Assembly (NCBI GenBank): GCA_033439795.1
Contig: JAUTDP010000009.1
Span: forward strand, 3,224,001-3,288,000
DNA length: 64,000 bases
From: Sordaria brevicollis
Lineage: Eukaryota > Ascomycota > Sordariomycetes > Sordariales > Sordariaceae
Direction: 5' to 3'
Position numbers and translations under genes: made by a program. Position 1 is the first letter of the stretch, and each line of letters begins with the position of its first letter. This document shows, piece after piece, positions 11,171-21,899 of this stretch. The notes beneath the pieces are model-generated. The model saw only the letters and a program-made list of their open reading frames with translations, searched no databases and had not been told where the DNA came from.

Positions 11171-12215
11171 TATGAGTAAGGCGAGATGGGAATGTAACGG
11201 GGAATGGAAAAGTACCTAGCTGAGATAGTAAAGACAGCGAGATGGGTACACTTGTGTAAGGCTGAGCTCTTTGATGAATGATGTGATACCTAAGTGACAT
11301 GTCCTGCAGTGATCGATCCCAGTGACTCGAAATGCATGATACGGTGTGGTGATGTCTACCGACCTATAGTCTCCATGTGAGTGTCTATCATGACGTGAGT
11401 CTCTACCTACCGTGATCTCAACAGAAAAGCATTCTTCAAACAATCCAATCCTTGCTTCTGCGACTGATTGATTTGCATCGACCCCCGCGATCTCTTCCAT
11501 AAGTAGGCCATCCCTTCCAAGCGTGCTTCCTGAGTATGATGCTCTGGCATTTGACTTGGATCTCGAGGTGGTTGAGTGTACGGTTTTTGGAGCTTGTGTG
11601 TGGGTCGATTGGTGACAGCCAGGTCAGGTTTCATTGTACTCCTGATGTTCCGACCTTAGTTCCTCAGTTGCCTCCTTGCCCAACCAAGAAAATCGTAGCA
11701 TAATAGACGCATCACCTCCCCGCACCATGATCACGACGCTCTCGTTAATCCTCCGTAGAGAAGTTGTTTTCCGCCCATGCATCAACTCAGCCTACCAGCC
11801 ACCGCCACCCCCCGTCGATGGCCTGGTCCTCCATCATCCGTGCCGCTCTTCAACCCGGACCCTTATCAAATTTCTCCGCCATCCCCCATTCACGTTCGTT
11901 ATTCACCAGTCCCGGATAACAAAGTCGCCATTTCGTTCAAAATGTTGTACAGTCGCCTTTTCTCTATATTCGTGTCGAGCTAGATATTGTACAGCTGGAA
12001 GACGGAAAAAAAATCCTAAACAGAACGCCTGAAAGAAAATGCCGGTTCGGATGTGGTACACGTTGTTGTCGGGTGGTGGTAGTGGTGTCATATGCGGTTC
12101 GGTATGTGAGCATTATAGCGCGGGAAGAAGCAACTCGAAAATTTGCCTGTGGTCTGTCTGGCCGGAAAGTAGGTATGGATGGGGGATCGAAAGAATTGGT
12201 ATCATTTTGCCCTGC
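11171..12215. other. Intergenic region
   Basis: Only short, unsupported open frames occur here. The region contains the 3' flanks of two convergent genes, the GLVRKD-repeat gene and cyt-21. I see no RNA gene or repeat. Confidence 0.55.
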
Positions 12216-12706
12216 TCAAGCCTTGGGCTTTGGCGCCGCGCTGCCCTTGGACTTGGCTTTAGCCGGAAGGATGTTGACCTGTTTTTCGGTGGTAAATAGC
12301 AGCGTCAGTAAGAAACTCCAACTTGGGGGGAACAAGTTTCGAGGAGGAGAAAGAAGACGCACATAGGACAATAGCCTCCAAACGGTCTCGGTCGGCTGAG
12401 CTCCCACACCAATCCAGTACTTGGCCCTCGTTGTGTCCAGCTTGATGTCCTTGTGCATGGCTCCCGTGGTGTCGTACGTGTCCTTCTTGGGGATGGGGTC
12501 GTATGTGCCGATGACCTCGAGAGGCTTGCTGTTGCGAGCGGTTCTAGAAAGGGCATTGCATTAGCTTACTGGTTTTGGATGTGTCGCAATGGTCGCAATG
12601 CAATTCAATTGTCGAGAATAATTCCGTACCTGGCGTGGGCAACGACAATGTTGTAGAAGGGGGCGTTGGTGCGCCCGAAGCGGGCAAGTCTGAGCTTGAG
12701 AACCAT
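12216..12706 (-). CDS. cyt-21: Mitochondrial small-subunit ribosomal protein bS16m
   Basis: Three exons, 12706-12630, 12543-12363 and 12278-12216, encode 106 residues. Intron 1 is 86 nt (GTACGG donor, TCTAG acceptor, GCTAAT branch site). Intron 2 is 84 nt (GTGCGT donor, ACAG acceptor). Both joins keep the S16 frame. The protein begins MVLKLRLARFGRTNAPFYNI, the classic bacterial-type S16 opening. It continues with LEVIGTYDPIPKKD and RAKYWIGVGAQPTETVWRLL, the two other conserved S16 blocks, and ends in a short Lys/Ala/Pro tail. S16 is an early-binding protein of the small ribosomal subunit. In Neurospora the mitochondrial S16 homologue is known as cyt-21, whose loss impairs mitochondrial translation. 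The N-terminus is basic and could itself serve for import; no separate presequence is visible. It diverges from the epimerase gene to its right. Confidence 0.95.
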
Positions 12707-13793
12707 GTTGGACCGGGGGGGTTGTTGGACTGGCGCGGTGGTGGGAGGGGGGTTGTCGCCGACGAGGTTCGAGATGGTCGAATCTTTCCACTTTGCGCGG
12801 ACGTCGGCGAGGTCGCGCGTTGATTGCCGGATCGCTCACTGAAAGATTGTGGGGTTGCTGCCGGTTGCCCAAGAGCTTCTCTTACGCGGCAGGCAATTTG
12901 GCAAGCAGGCAAGCTGAGGGGTACGTACCTTGAAGCACCAGCCACGGTCTGCCCACTAGCGTGTTAAGCCACAGTTGATCTGTTAGTGCAGTCTTTAAGT
13001 TGCACCAGCCAAATCTTGACATGAGAGTGCAACCGTTCCTGCCCTGTCAGCCACTTGTTGTGCACTTCTGTTGGGTAAAAGGTTGGTCTGCTGTTAGTGC
13101 AGATCTATGTTGAAGGCCATTCTTACAAGAGATCCCCGTGTTTGGCGGGGGAATATGCCCTTTTCTCGTAGACGGAAGTTTAGTGTCAACATTTAACCCA
13201 AGGCAGATGCCGGTCCAGCAGCAGGCACGACCGCACGAGTGGGCTCATGATGCACTAGATCGACGATCGCGGCCAGCGAGGTGCAGTCAATTGAGAAAGC
13301 GGCAAGTGCGGTGATGTCAGTACACGGCAGGAGCACACACGATTGCAGCACACTCACATTGTTCGAGGTCAATAAGTGCAGGCGCAAAGTGCAGTTGTTG
13401 TTGTTCTTGGGCAAGAGGGTATTCCAATTCCTCTTTCCTGTTGCAAACTTAACTGGACTTGAACCCGACGGCATCTGTCCGAATCTCAGTTGCTCTTCGT
13501 TTCTTCCTTCTTCCCTTGCCTTGTCCTTCTCAAGATTAGGAAGATTCATTTTGTCTGGCAGAGATAAAAGTTCCATCTCACTTGAAAACATCACATCGAA
13601 TATCCAATTCGGTTTCTCTTTTTCCATTACATATCATCTACTGGACCATCTTCAATACCATCACTTCTGCTCTATCCATCTCCATCCTCTCTGCCGTCGT
13701 CCTCGATCATTTCTCATATCATTCCACGCCGGACTCGTCTACGCTTGTTCAGCATCGGCCTCGTCGTTACCACTTTCGCGAAAATCCTCCACC
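12707..13793. promoter_or_regulatory. Divergent promoter region between cyt-21 and the epimerase gene
   Basis: About 1.1 kb separates the two start codons, which point away from each other, so both promoters must lie here or in leaders beginning here. The last ~190 bases before 13794 are pyrimidine-rich, as is common for fungal 5' leaders. No strong TATA box stands out. An open frame at 13281-13967 overlaps the epimerase exon 1 and has no family signature. Confidence 0.5.
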
Positions 13794-15367
13794 ATGGCGC
13801 TCAAGGTAAGTCATGTCATATCATGCTGCACAATTCCGGCCGCAGCTCCGGCCAGACACCCCGCAGTCCTCGTGCTAGGTACAGAAGATGTGATGGACAC
13901 GATGACAAAGAACGGGAGCTCCAGACGCGGCAACCACATCGTATGCCCCCCCATCCATGTCCACTGACGCTAACCAGAACTCTACCTGCAGACCCTCTCC
14001 GCAAAGGCTGCCGCCGCTCTGGACCGAGAACTCATGAGCACGGGGGCCTTTTCCCTCGATCAGCTCATGGAGCTTGCAGGCCTCTCGGTTTCTCAAGTTG
14101 GAAAGTCTTTTCCATAATCCATGCCCTCCTCGTCTTTCACCCATCTTAATACTAACCGTCGTCCTTTTACCACCAACAGTTGCCCGAGTACATCCCGTCA
14201 AACAAGGTCGCCGAGTGTTGGTCGCTGTTGGCCCAGGAAACAATGGTTAGTCACTGCTTGCTGAATGTTTGGCGTCTTCCAGGGGCTGAGTGGTCCAAGC
14301 GCTGACCTGTTCTGTACCGGCTGTCAGGGGGGGATGGCCTCGTGGCTGCTCGACACCTTTTCCACTACGGTTACCAACCCGCCATCTACTATCCGAAACG
14401 ACCCAAGAACGAGCTCTACCAGGTGAGAGAAAATCTCCTTTCAGATACACCATGGAGAAGATTGGAAGTCGACATATCCTTCCGTTTGGCCTTATTCGAA
14501 GCAGAATGGGCTGGAAAGAAGGTTACGGGCTGGCTGAACGACAGCATACGCACGCCGCTGTCAATGGAGACAAGAAACGAGATCAAAGACCCTAGTGGGC
14601 TAAGATTTCAGATTTTTCTGTCTTCTATGAGCGTCATGCTTGTGGTGTCGACACAGTATCCCCGTCCCTCCAATCCGACCTCGACAGGCCGCCCTTTGCA
14701 CACACACAAGTCTCGGTATCAAATATGGTGTCGAGAGATTGCTTCGTTCAAGGTTTCGCTTATCTCATGTATAGGGGGCTTGTGCTAATGTGTTTCCGTC
14801 TCCGTAGCGCCTCGTCAAACAATGCGAGGATCTAGAGATACCCTTCGTCGATGACTTTCCCGCTGCTCTGGAGTCTACCGACCATGTCGTCGATGCCATT
14901 TTTGGTTTGTTTCCGAGACATGGTCTGGAAAAGAGCTCAAACTGACTTTTGCGTCCAGGTTTCAGTTTCTCGGGTGAAGTTCGGGAGCCGTTCCCTGCCG
15001 TCATCAACGCAATGGCCGAGACAAAGATTTCGGTGACCTCGGTCGATGCTCCATCCTCGTGGGACATCCACGAAGGCCCGCCCAAGTCGGGCGTGGGCAG
15101 CAACTTTCACCCTAATGTCCTGATTAGCTTGACCGCTCCAAAGCCTTTGGTTAAGCACTTCAAGGGACGTCATTTTGTGGGAGGACGGTACGTGCCCGTG
15201 TTTCTGCTGTTTTCTTGGTGTAATTGGCTCGTACCTTAAACGTTTCGCTGACGCTGGTAACCAGATTTGTCGCTCCGGCGATTGCGAAAAAGTACGACTT
15301 TGACGTTCCCAAGTATGAGGGCATCGACCAGATTGTCGAGATTACCGATAACCAAGTCAAGATCTGA
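13794..15367 (+). CDS. NAD(P)H-hydrate epimerase (YjeF N-terminal family), one base short at intron 2
   Basis: Seven exons: 13794-13805, 13992-14096, 14180-14245, 14328-14422, 14808-14904, 14959-15187 and 15265-15367. The protein is about 235 residues. Conserved blocks are [31 protein letters not shown] (nucleotide site, about residues 57-71), [28 protein letters not shown] and ISLTAPK, ending near [13 protein letters not shown]. The enzyme interconverts R and S forms of hydrated NAD(P)H so the dehydratase can repair them; it acts in cytosol and/or mitochondria. Introns 1 and 3-6 join in frame. At intron 2 the only canonical donor after SVSQ (CAA|GTTGGA) leaves phase 0, while the acceptor at 14179 demands phase 1, so the summed exons (707 nt) are one base short. 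Either a G was lost at the AG|GT donor or it is a sequence error. Intron 4 (385 nt) is unusually long. Confidence 0.9.
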
Positions 15368-15467
15368 GGGATCTTTGCGTGGGCCTCCCTGTCAACGTCG
15401 CCGCTAGGTGGTGGTGTCGATGTTGTTGCCGCCGCTGCTGCTTCTTCGCTTCTCAGGCCAACTCTGG

Positions 15468-15668
15468 CTACATCAGATTGCAACCCCCGTGTCGACTGTT
15501 TGGACAAGTTGGGCTTGGACAACCTCCGTCGTTCATCTCCAGGCGTTGTTTGACGGTCCCGCGTGGACAACGGATCAGGGGTGGATGAAAGTCCTTGCAA
15601 AATTCGACGTAGACCAAGTAGTCTTTCCCGCAGGCTGGGCAGTCATACGTTATGTGCTCGATGCACAT
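15468..15668 (-). CDS. Possible small Cys-rich protein
   Basis: An ORF of 66 codons encodes a peptide with eight cysteines, starting MCIEHITYDCPACGKDY and ending in CPSPTCPNSRHGGCNLM. The CPAC and paired C-x4/5-C spacings resemble small cytosolic Cys-rich proteins predicted in many ascomycetes, possibly metal binding. Against it: the start context is weak (T at -3), it overlaps other open frames, and it lies only ~100 bases beyond the stop of the epimerase gene, on the opposite strand. I can assign no function. It could also be one exon of a longer gene. Confidence 0.35.
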   Translation of the reverse strand: MCIEHITYDCPACGKDYLVYVEFCKDFHPPLIRCPRGTVKQRLEMNDGGCPSPTCPNSRHGGCNLM

Positions 15669-18600
15669 TAAAACGGATGAGGAGCAACAGGCGAACGAGT
15701 TCGTTCGGTTGATGCGAGGCTTCGATGGTACTGTCTTGGACCTATTGGTAACATGGGCTGCATTCGACGTCTGGGTTGCTGATGCTCTCTGCTATTTTTC
15801 CGGTGGTGGTGTGGCTTGATACCTTCTCCTGAGTTGGGGTGTGGTATGCGTTGCTGCTGGTGTGGCTGCTTTCTCTCCCTCTCTGTGTGTGTTCTGGAAT
15901 CTGCTGCTGACAAGACTGCGCGACGGCCTGACGGGTGGCTCGGTGTGGTACGATCCGGATGTTGGTTTACCCTTTCAGGAGAGATCTGGCACGAACGGCA
16001 CAGCGGCCAACCCTTTCTGTGTGTTGGGGGAGCACTCGGTGCTTGGCAGGGCTCCAACAAAAGGCGTGATGGATGGAGGCTTGGGTTGTTGTGGGTGCTG
16101 TTTGGGTGTGTCGATCCCCAAAACAGGAAGGCGAGGCGGTAACGAAACAAGAGATAGGGCGTCAGAGGTGATGGGAACGGGGTAGTGGAATCCGCTAACA
16201 ACCACTGGGGTAAAAATGCTTATAGCGTTGGGTACAACAACAAGCAACCAAGAAACAACAGTTCCTCTTCAGTCTGAGAATGAGAAAATACGCAAACCGC
16301 CCATCGAGGGAAAGACAAAAAAGAACGTTCCGGCTTGTGTCAAGCTGTGTGAGGAAGAGACGTGGGTGGTATGATGTCGGGTTACCTGTCTTGGGGTGGC
16401 GGTGATGGGACGCCAGGGACGGCTACCGGAAGAGCGAAGAAGGAGCGAAAGACACCAGCGCACTGGACGTGTTCAACACTAAAACGCGGCAAGGGGAGCT
16501 CCATCTGAAAGACTGAAAGGGGGAGAGGGCAACAAGCTTTGCCCTGACGGAGACTGAGCCGGGTCGGCACCGATGCCAGATGCTGGGCAAAGTCCGCAGT
16601 CCATACAAGCAATGATGGCACTCGCCTATCTGCCGGTCTTTGACTGGGTGGTAGTTCATGCTCAGTAAACGAAAACGATAACGACCGAGCGGTATACAAA
16701 AGCAGGGCAGTCCGACGCCGATGAGTTGGAGGCCTTCGCAAGCTCTAAAAGCAAGCTTAGCACCAAATTTTTTTGGCGGGTCATCGCCTACTGACTTCTC
16801 AGGTACGAAAAGACGGGGGAAAAAAAAGTTGATTCGGCACAACTCCGAGAAAGCATCCCATTATTTGGCTTGTGGTACCCGAGCGCCTGGGTGGGCAAAG
16901 TGACCCCGGAGCATTTCAGGAGCATTTGCTCCGAAAGGATTCTGATTGGTTGTGGCAAAGTGACACTTGCCCCGGCCCAGACTCCAGACGCCGTTTCTTT
17001 TAGAGTTCCATCGGTTTCGGGTTTCAATAACCCGTCCCAAAAAAGACCGACCGCCCATGCCCACCCGCCCGACAACGCCGTTGTTCAATCTGCGTGTAGA
17101 GATACAGTAGGTATATCTGTACACAAAGTGAATTGTATGGAAGTAGTTCCCTGTTCGTCGTTGTTACTTCGCGGCAACAACCGAGCAATCAATGCCATGA
17201 GAACAGAGTTACATCAGATCAAAATCCAAAATCCGAACATGTGCAATTCGTAAGTTCAGCCTGTTCGTTCAGGTACCCCACCGGGTACACCCGCTGGCAT
17301 CCCGACTGGATCTCGTCGGGTGTTCCCAGGGGCACTTCCCACTTCCCACTTGCCCCCGGGCCCCGGTTTCTGGATTCACCATTCTCAGTTCAGCTTTCCA
17401 AATTCTCACAGGTGATAGGGGAGGTCGCCGCTGGCGCCTTGTGCGGCTGTGGCTGTGTGAGTGTGTGTGGTGGGCTGGTGGCAACGGGCAACGGGATGGC
17501 AATGGGATGCTGGATACCCTGAGACAGAAGCCGAAGCCGAGAAAGCTAGGTACGCATGGTATTCAGCAAATACTGGTAGATGCCGCTTATATAAAGACGA
17601 CAACGACAAATTTTCCATCTTCCTTGCTAACTCTCAGAGATTCGGTTTCGGTAAAGCAGTCTTGTCCTGTCTTGTTACTGGCCGAATCCAATATAAAAAA
17701 GTCGGATGTACCTCCGGTCATCTGTTGCCTGTCGCCCTGTCAAAAAGTACAGAAGGTTAGGTAGTCCGCTGGGTTCAAGCTTGTAGAGCTTGTTAAGTTT
17801 ACTAGGTCTAGGTCTAGTTAGGATGTGATGTGATGTTGGATGAAAAATGCCATGGAGATACTCGTGGAGATACTATCGAAAAAACGTTCCCTTGGCAGCT
17901 GAATGCCCCTGTGTTTTCCCACACAGAAAAAAATCAGGGTCTTTCTAGGTGGATCCACACTGTAGATGGAAGACGGAGAGGTTCGGACGTTGGGACGTGA
18001 GGTAAGTAAGGGAGCGGGAAAAAGAAGGAAGGAAAGAAGGAAAGAAGGGATTGAGAGAGAGAGGCTGAGATAGGGAAGGGATTGGGATTGGGATTGGAAT
18101 AGGGAAGGGATTGGGATAGGGAATCCTGGATTGGGAAAAGTATGAGACTGGACTGGGAAGGGAAGGGGAGAGATTGGTTGTCTTGGTCGTCCTGGTCTTC
18201 AAAAAAAAAAAAAAAAGATGACTGACTCGACCACTCGACCACTCTTTCTTCATGTGATAGCGCGGGCTTGGCATTCCCGAGTGGTTTTGCTTGAGTCGAG
18301 GTGAAGGAATTGAGGACCGTTCCAGATTCCGTTGTTTCTTCCTTGGTTCGAGTGAGTGACTTGTGGCAAGGCGTGAATGTCACTTGAAGTTGTGAATTGG
18401 ATTGTGCTTTTGTTACTTCTGTTGCCTTTTTGGTTTCGTTGTTGGTGGTTCGCTAAGAACTAAAACTTGAGAACAAGAACGTAACCTTACCCTTCCGGGT
18501 TTGTTGGTTTGATGGGTATAGGTTGTAAGTAGCTTTGGGTAAGGGATATAAAGTTGTACATGGCAATAATTTTCTCTAGGTGATTATGGGATGGGATTTT

Positions 18601-19771
18601 GAGACTGAATGACCTTTGGTGGGAGGGTGGAAAGTTGCCACTCTTGCTTTGGGGGTAACACGGATATATTCATCTAACATGTACAACAACGGGCCCCACT
18701 ATTATTCTTCAATGTCCGCTTCCTTCTCAACCACTTTGACCAACAACATCATGAACCCAACATAGCACGGGTATAATAATGGAACACGGACAACACAAGC
18801 TTCTGTTAAATCCCACGGCACATCGAAATGTCTTATCCCACCACAACTATCCCTTGACATACCTTACTTTGGACGGCATTTTCACTAAACAACGGGTCGT
18901 GAGCTAAGGACATTGACAGCCAGATAGGTACTTACAGGTAACAACAACATGAGATGCGATTTTGCTTGGATACATACGATTTTCAGCGTCTAGAATTTCC
19001 GGACTCCGGTGTAGACCTATCATCCCAACAGCTGGAACTCTACCATAAGTCAAAGTCGAGGTCGAGGTGGAAGGAAGAGTCAAGTCATGTCAGGCCTCAC
19101 CGCGACTTCAAGATTGCTTTTTTGCAGTTAACATCCAAGATGTCTTTGTTCAAACTTCAATCCTTGATTCCCGAGAACTCGTGTTTCCTTACATATGTAG
19201 TTGGGCTAATCCCAGAAGAGTGAAGCATGTTGACGATCTCACGGCCCAAGCCGTTCTGGAATTTGAACCGCCACCGCCGGCGGCGCCGGGCCGGGCTGGG
19301 CGCTACCGAGGAGAGGGTTGGGTTGGGTTGGGTGCAGTTCTAGACTTTCGTCTTTGATGCAGGTTTCAGTTCGGGATGTGGGATGTGGGATGGGATGTGG
19401 GATGGGCGGTTCGGTCGTTCATAGGCCGAGCGGCCGGCTTTTTTCGAGCGGCTGAGATTTTCCATTGGATTTTGACGACACGGAACATGTCATGAACAAA
19501 AGACCAAGAAACGAGAAGAGAAGAGAAACTTGACAGGAACAACTTCCTCCGATTAGAATTATTTTGAAATATCATGATTGCTCGATCATTCACCTCTGAG
19601 CATCAACTGGATTGATAGTATCTAAAGGAAGAAGGTATCAGTCATTCGAGTACCGTTTAACACCGAGGATATTCTTCACTAGGTATATGCTACTACCTAG
19701 GTAGACACGACGTTGACATTAATTTGAATCAATCTCGGGAACTTCCGAACACCTACTGTAAGAGAATAAAT
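15669..19771. other. 4.1 kb gene-poor region left of the repeat island
   Basis: No open frame here shows a recognisable domain. ORFs of 100-180 codons (for example 15668-16201 minus) are low-complexity P/H/R/S sequence. Purine-rich microsatellites lie at about 18000-18218, and short GGGTT/GGGAT-type repeats at 19313-19407. A GC-rich patch of inverted GCCGCC/GGCGGC type occurs near 19267-19300. Base composition is normal up to 19776 and changes abruptly where the first LTR begins. Confidence 0.5.
18000..18218. repeat. Purine-rich simple repeats ending in an A run
   Basis: The plus strand carries GGAAAGAA repeats, then a GGGATT/GGGAAT hexamer array around 18070-18130, then a run of about 15 A at 18201-18215. 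The hexamer is not the fungal telomere repeat TTAGGG. Confidence 0.8.
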
Positions 19772-19776
19772 TTTCG

Positions 19777-20091
19777 TGTTAGATTGCACAGCAAAGTGGA
19801 TATCGTAATTGAGGGTTCAAAATTGATGTGTATATTCAGAAGAGTTCTGTGGAACCCGAGTTGGGGGTGCCCAGATTATTAGTCTCAGTTCTCAGACCCA
19901 CAACCTCCGAACCCCACCCCCCATTTTAGAGGAGACCCACATTTTGTGGGGTGGGTCCGCTGAGCGCCGTGAACGGAGGTTCTGTGGAAGAGACTACCAG
20001 ATTATTAGGAAGGTCTATAGCTAGAATTTGGTGGCTAGGGCGCCTTACGTAAGCCTATTTCTATTAGTCGAATCTACCCTCTAATTTAATA
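19777..20091 (-). repeat. 3' LTR of element A (left copy), interrupted by a MITE
   Basis: It aligns throughout with 49941-50129; nearly all differences are C/T or G/A transitions. The shared 3' part includes ggcgccttacgtaagcct. A 117-bp MITE plus a 9-bp target copy interrupts it at 19880-20005. Confidence 0.93.
19880..19996. mobile_element. 117-bp Mutator-type MITE in the LTR of element A
   Basis: The insertion is bounded by the terminal inverted repeat TAGTCTC/GAGACTA, followed inside by a less perfect inverted match (CACAACCTCCG versus CAGAACCTCCG). It is flanked by a 9-bp direct duplication CCAGATTAT at 19871-19879 and 19997-20005. The right-hand LTR of element A lacks it and shows the empty site (CCAAACTAT, two transitions). 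Nine-base target duplications are typical of Mutator-like elements. It encodes nothing, contains an internal ACCCAC...GTGGGT hairpin, and still has a normal GC content, so RIP has spared it. Confidence 0.88.
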
Positions 20092-21292
20092 TACCTCCCC
20101 AAATGCAATCTATTTCCTAAAATAGATAAATCTAAAATTATTTATATAAGACCAATTGCTCCTCTTTATTTATTTCTTTAATCTTTGGGTATTCTACTTA
20201 TTAATAACCTTCTTTATTTCGTATAGAATCCATCCTTATTAATTTCTTGAACTCTTAATATTTCTTTACGGTTAATACCTTAATTATACTATTTACGGGC
20301 ATTTTTAAAGTTTTGAAATATTATACTTTAATTATCCCTATTTATACTTCTTACTTTAATTAATATTAGTGAATATTAATATAACGGAATTTAATTATTA
20401 ATTTTAATACTTTTACGTTTAAGATTTTGAGTATTTGGATATTATTATATTCGAAAATTAAAATAGGGTTGGAAAATTTTAATATAAGATTTTTAAATAA
20501 TTTTATAATATATAGTATTTTTTTAACGACGTTAGAAAAGGTTACGAACTTTATTTCGGTTATAGAGGTAATTATTATTAATTATTTGGAAGCTCCCTAA
20601 TAAATAAGTTTATTATATAGTTTTATTATAAATCTTTAAGAGTTTTTACGGTCGATAGAATTATTAGTAAAGGAGGCGTTAAAAGTAAATTAAAATTTAA
20701 TATTTCCTTTATAATATAGGGTTAAATTTATAATAATAAAGAAGTAATATAATACTTTATTTATAGCTTTATAATATTTTAATTTTAAATTGTAGTTATA
20801 TTTAATAAATCGATTAATTATAAAGGTAATATTTGGTTTAGTAATAATAGCGGTGTAAAATATAGACCCGATTTTAATTTAATATTAATAAATAAATTAG
20901 TTAGTGGCTTCATAATTGTAGGGTATTAGTTCGATATTATTTATTAGGATTTAGGTAATGCGTTTATTATTAGCGAATTTATAAATTTTTTAAAAATATA
21001 ATTATTAGGATAATTAAATTTTATAGGCTTTATAATTGCGGATTACTTTAATACCTAAGAATTATTATAACTCTTTTCTTCTAATTAAGTTATACCGGGA
21101 TTATAGAATTTTTATATATTATTAGGTAATTTCCTCCTTAGTAGGGTAATAATGGAAGATAATATTATTAATATAATAAAAAATTAAAATACCGTCGTTA
21201 ATTAGAATATAAAAATTTTTAAGGATTATATAGAATTTTAAGGCCTTAAATATCTTTATAAATTTTCGTTATTATAATAATAGGGAATAATA
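20092..21292 (-). pseudogene. Copia reverse transcriptase C-terminus and RNase H relic (element A)
   Basis: Read on the minus strand, the frame around 21080-20750 shows a broken copia RT end: a block like LGIKVIRNYKA, then GSIFYTAII and KPNITFIINRF. Further on, blocks matching copia RNase H appear (NASFANNSINRKNS, then a stretch around KILYIIKLFKNL). Stops interrupt it repeatedly, mostly where TGG/CAA/CAG codons became TAG/TAA, as expected from RIP. The upstream half of the gene continues at 45908 beyond element B. Confidence 0.8.
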
Positions 21293-21300
21293 AAGATTAT

Positions 21301-21374
21301 GAGAAAGTCTTTTCGCACTTACCTCTATGTCGTTTTGCACTTATCCCCACTTTTTTCGACCAATCACATAACAC
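21301..21374 (+). repeat. Left terminal inverted repeat of element B
   Basis: 74 bp, inverted match to 45826-45899 with two transition differences. This end, with ~100 bases inside it, keeps many CpA sites and is GC-richer than the rest of the island. Confidence 0.92.
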
Positions 21375-21899
21375 CAAATTTTTGATCCCCACTTCCCGCA
21401 CCTCAACTCCCGCTCCCTCCCCTACTCCAGACTAAATTTCAACTCAATACGCGCCCAATACGCACTAAGACCCGCACGTAACTTCGTACTAGCTATTATT
21501 ACTACCCAAATTGGCTAGCGTAATCTAACTTAATCGTTTTTTAGTATTTATACCTTACTTCCTTTTTATATTAAATTACTACCCCTTATATTACTATATT
21601 ATATTTAATTAATTAATATTATATTGCGTATTATTAAATATTAAAATAAATAAACCGCTATTATTTAGTTTATAGTAAGAAATAATCTATTATTTTTCTA
21701 TACGTTTTTTTAATTAATTATAATAATATAAATAGCCGACCCGACGGGTATATGCGACCGTAGCGTTGTAAATGAAAATATTAACCTTATATTCCTCCTC
21801 CCTAATTTTAATTAGAATTTTCCTATTTTATTTACTTTCGTATAAAGTATTTTAACGATTAGTGCTTTTATTCTTAATAATTAAGTATTTTATACTTTA

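Noticed and set aside
18069..18130. GGGATT array as an internal telomere repeat
   Set aside because: The unit is GGGATT/GGGAAT, not TTAGGG, and it is embedded in general purine-rich sequence.
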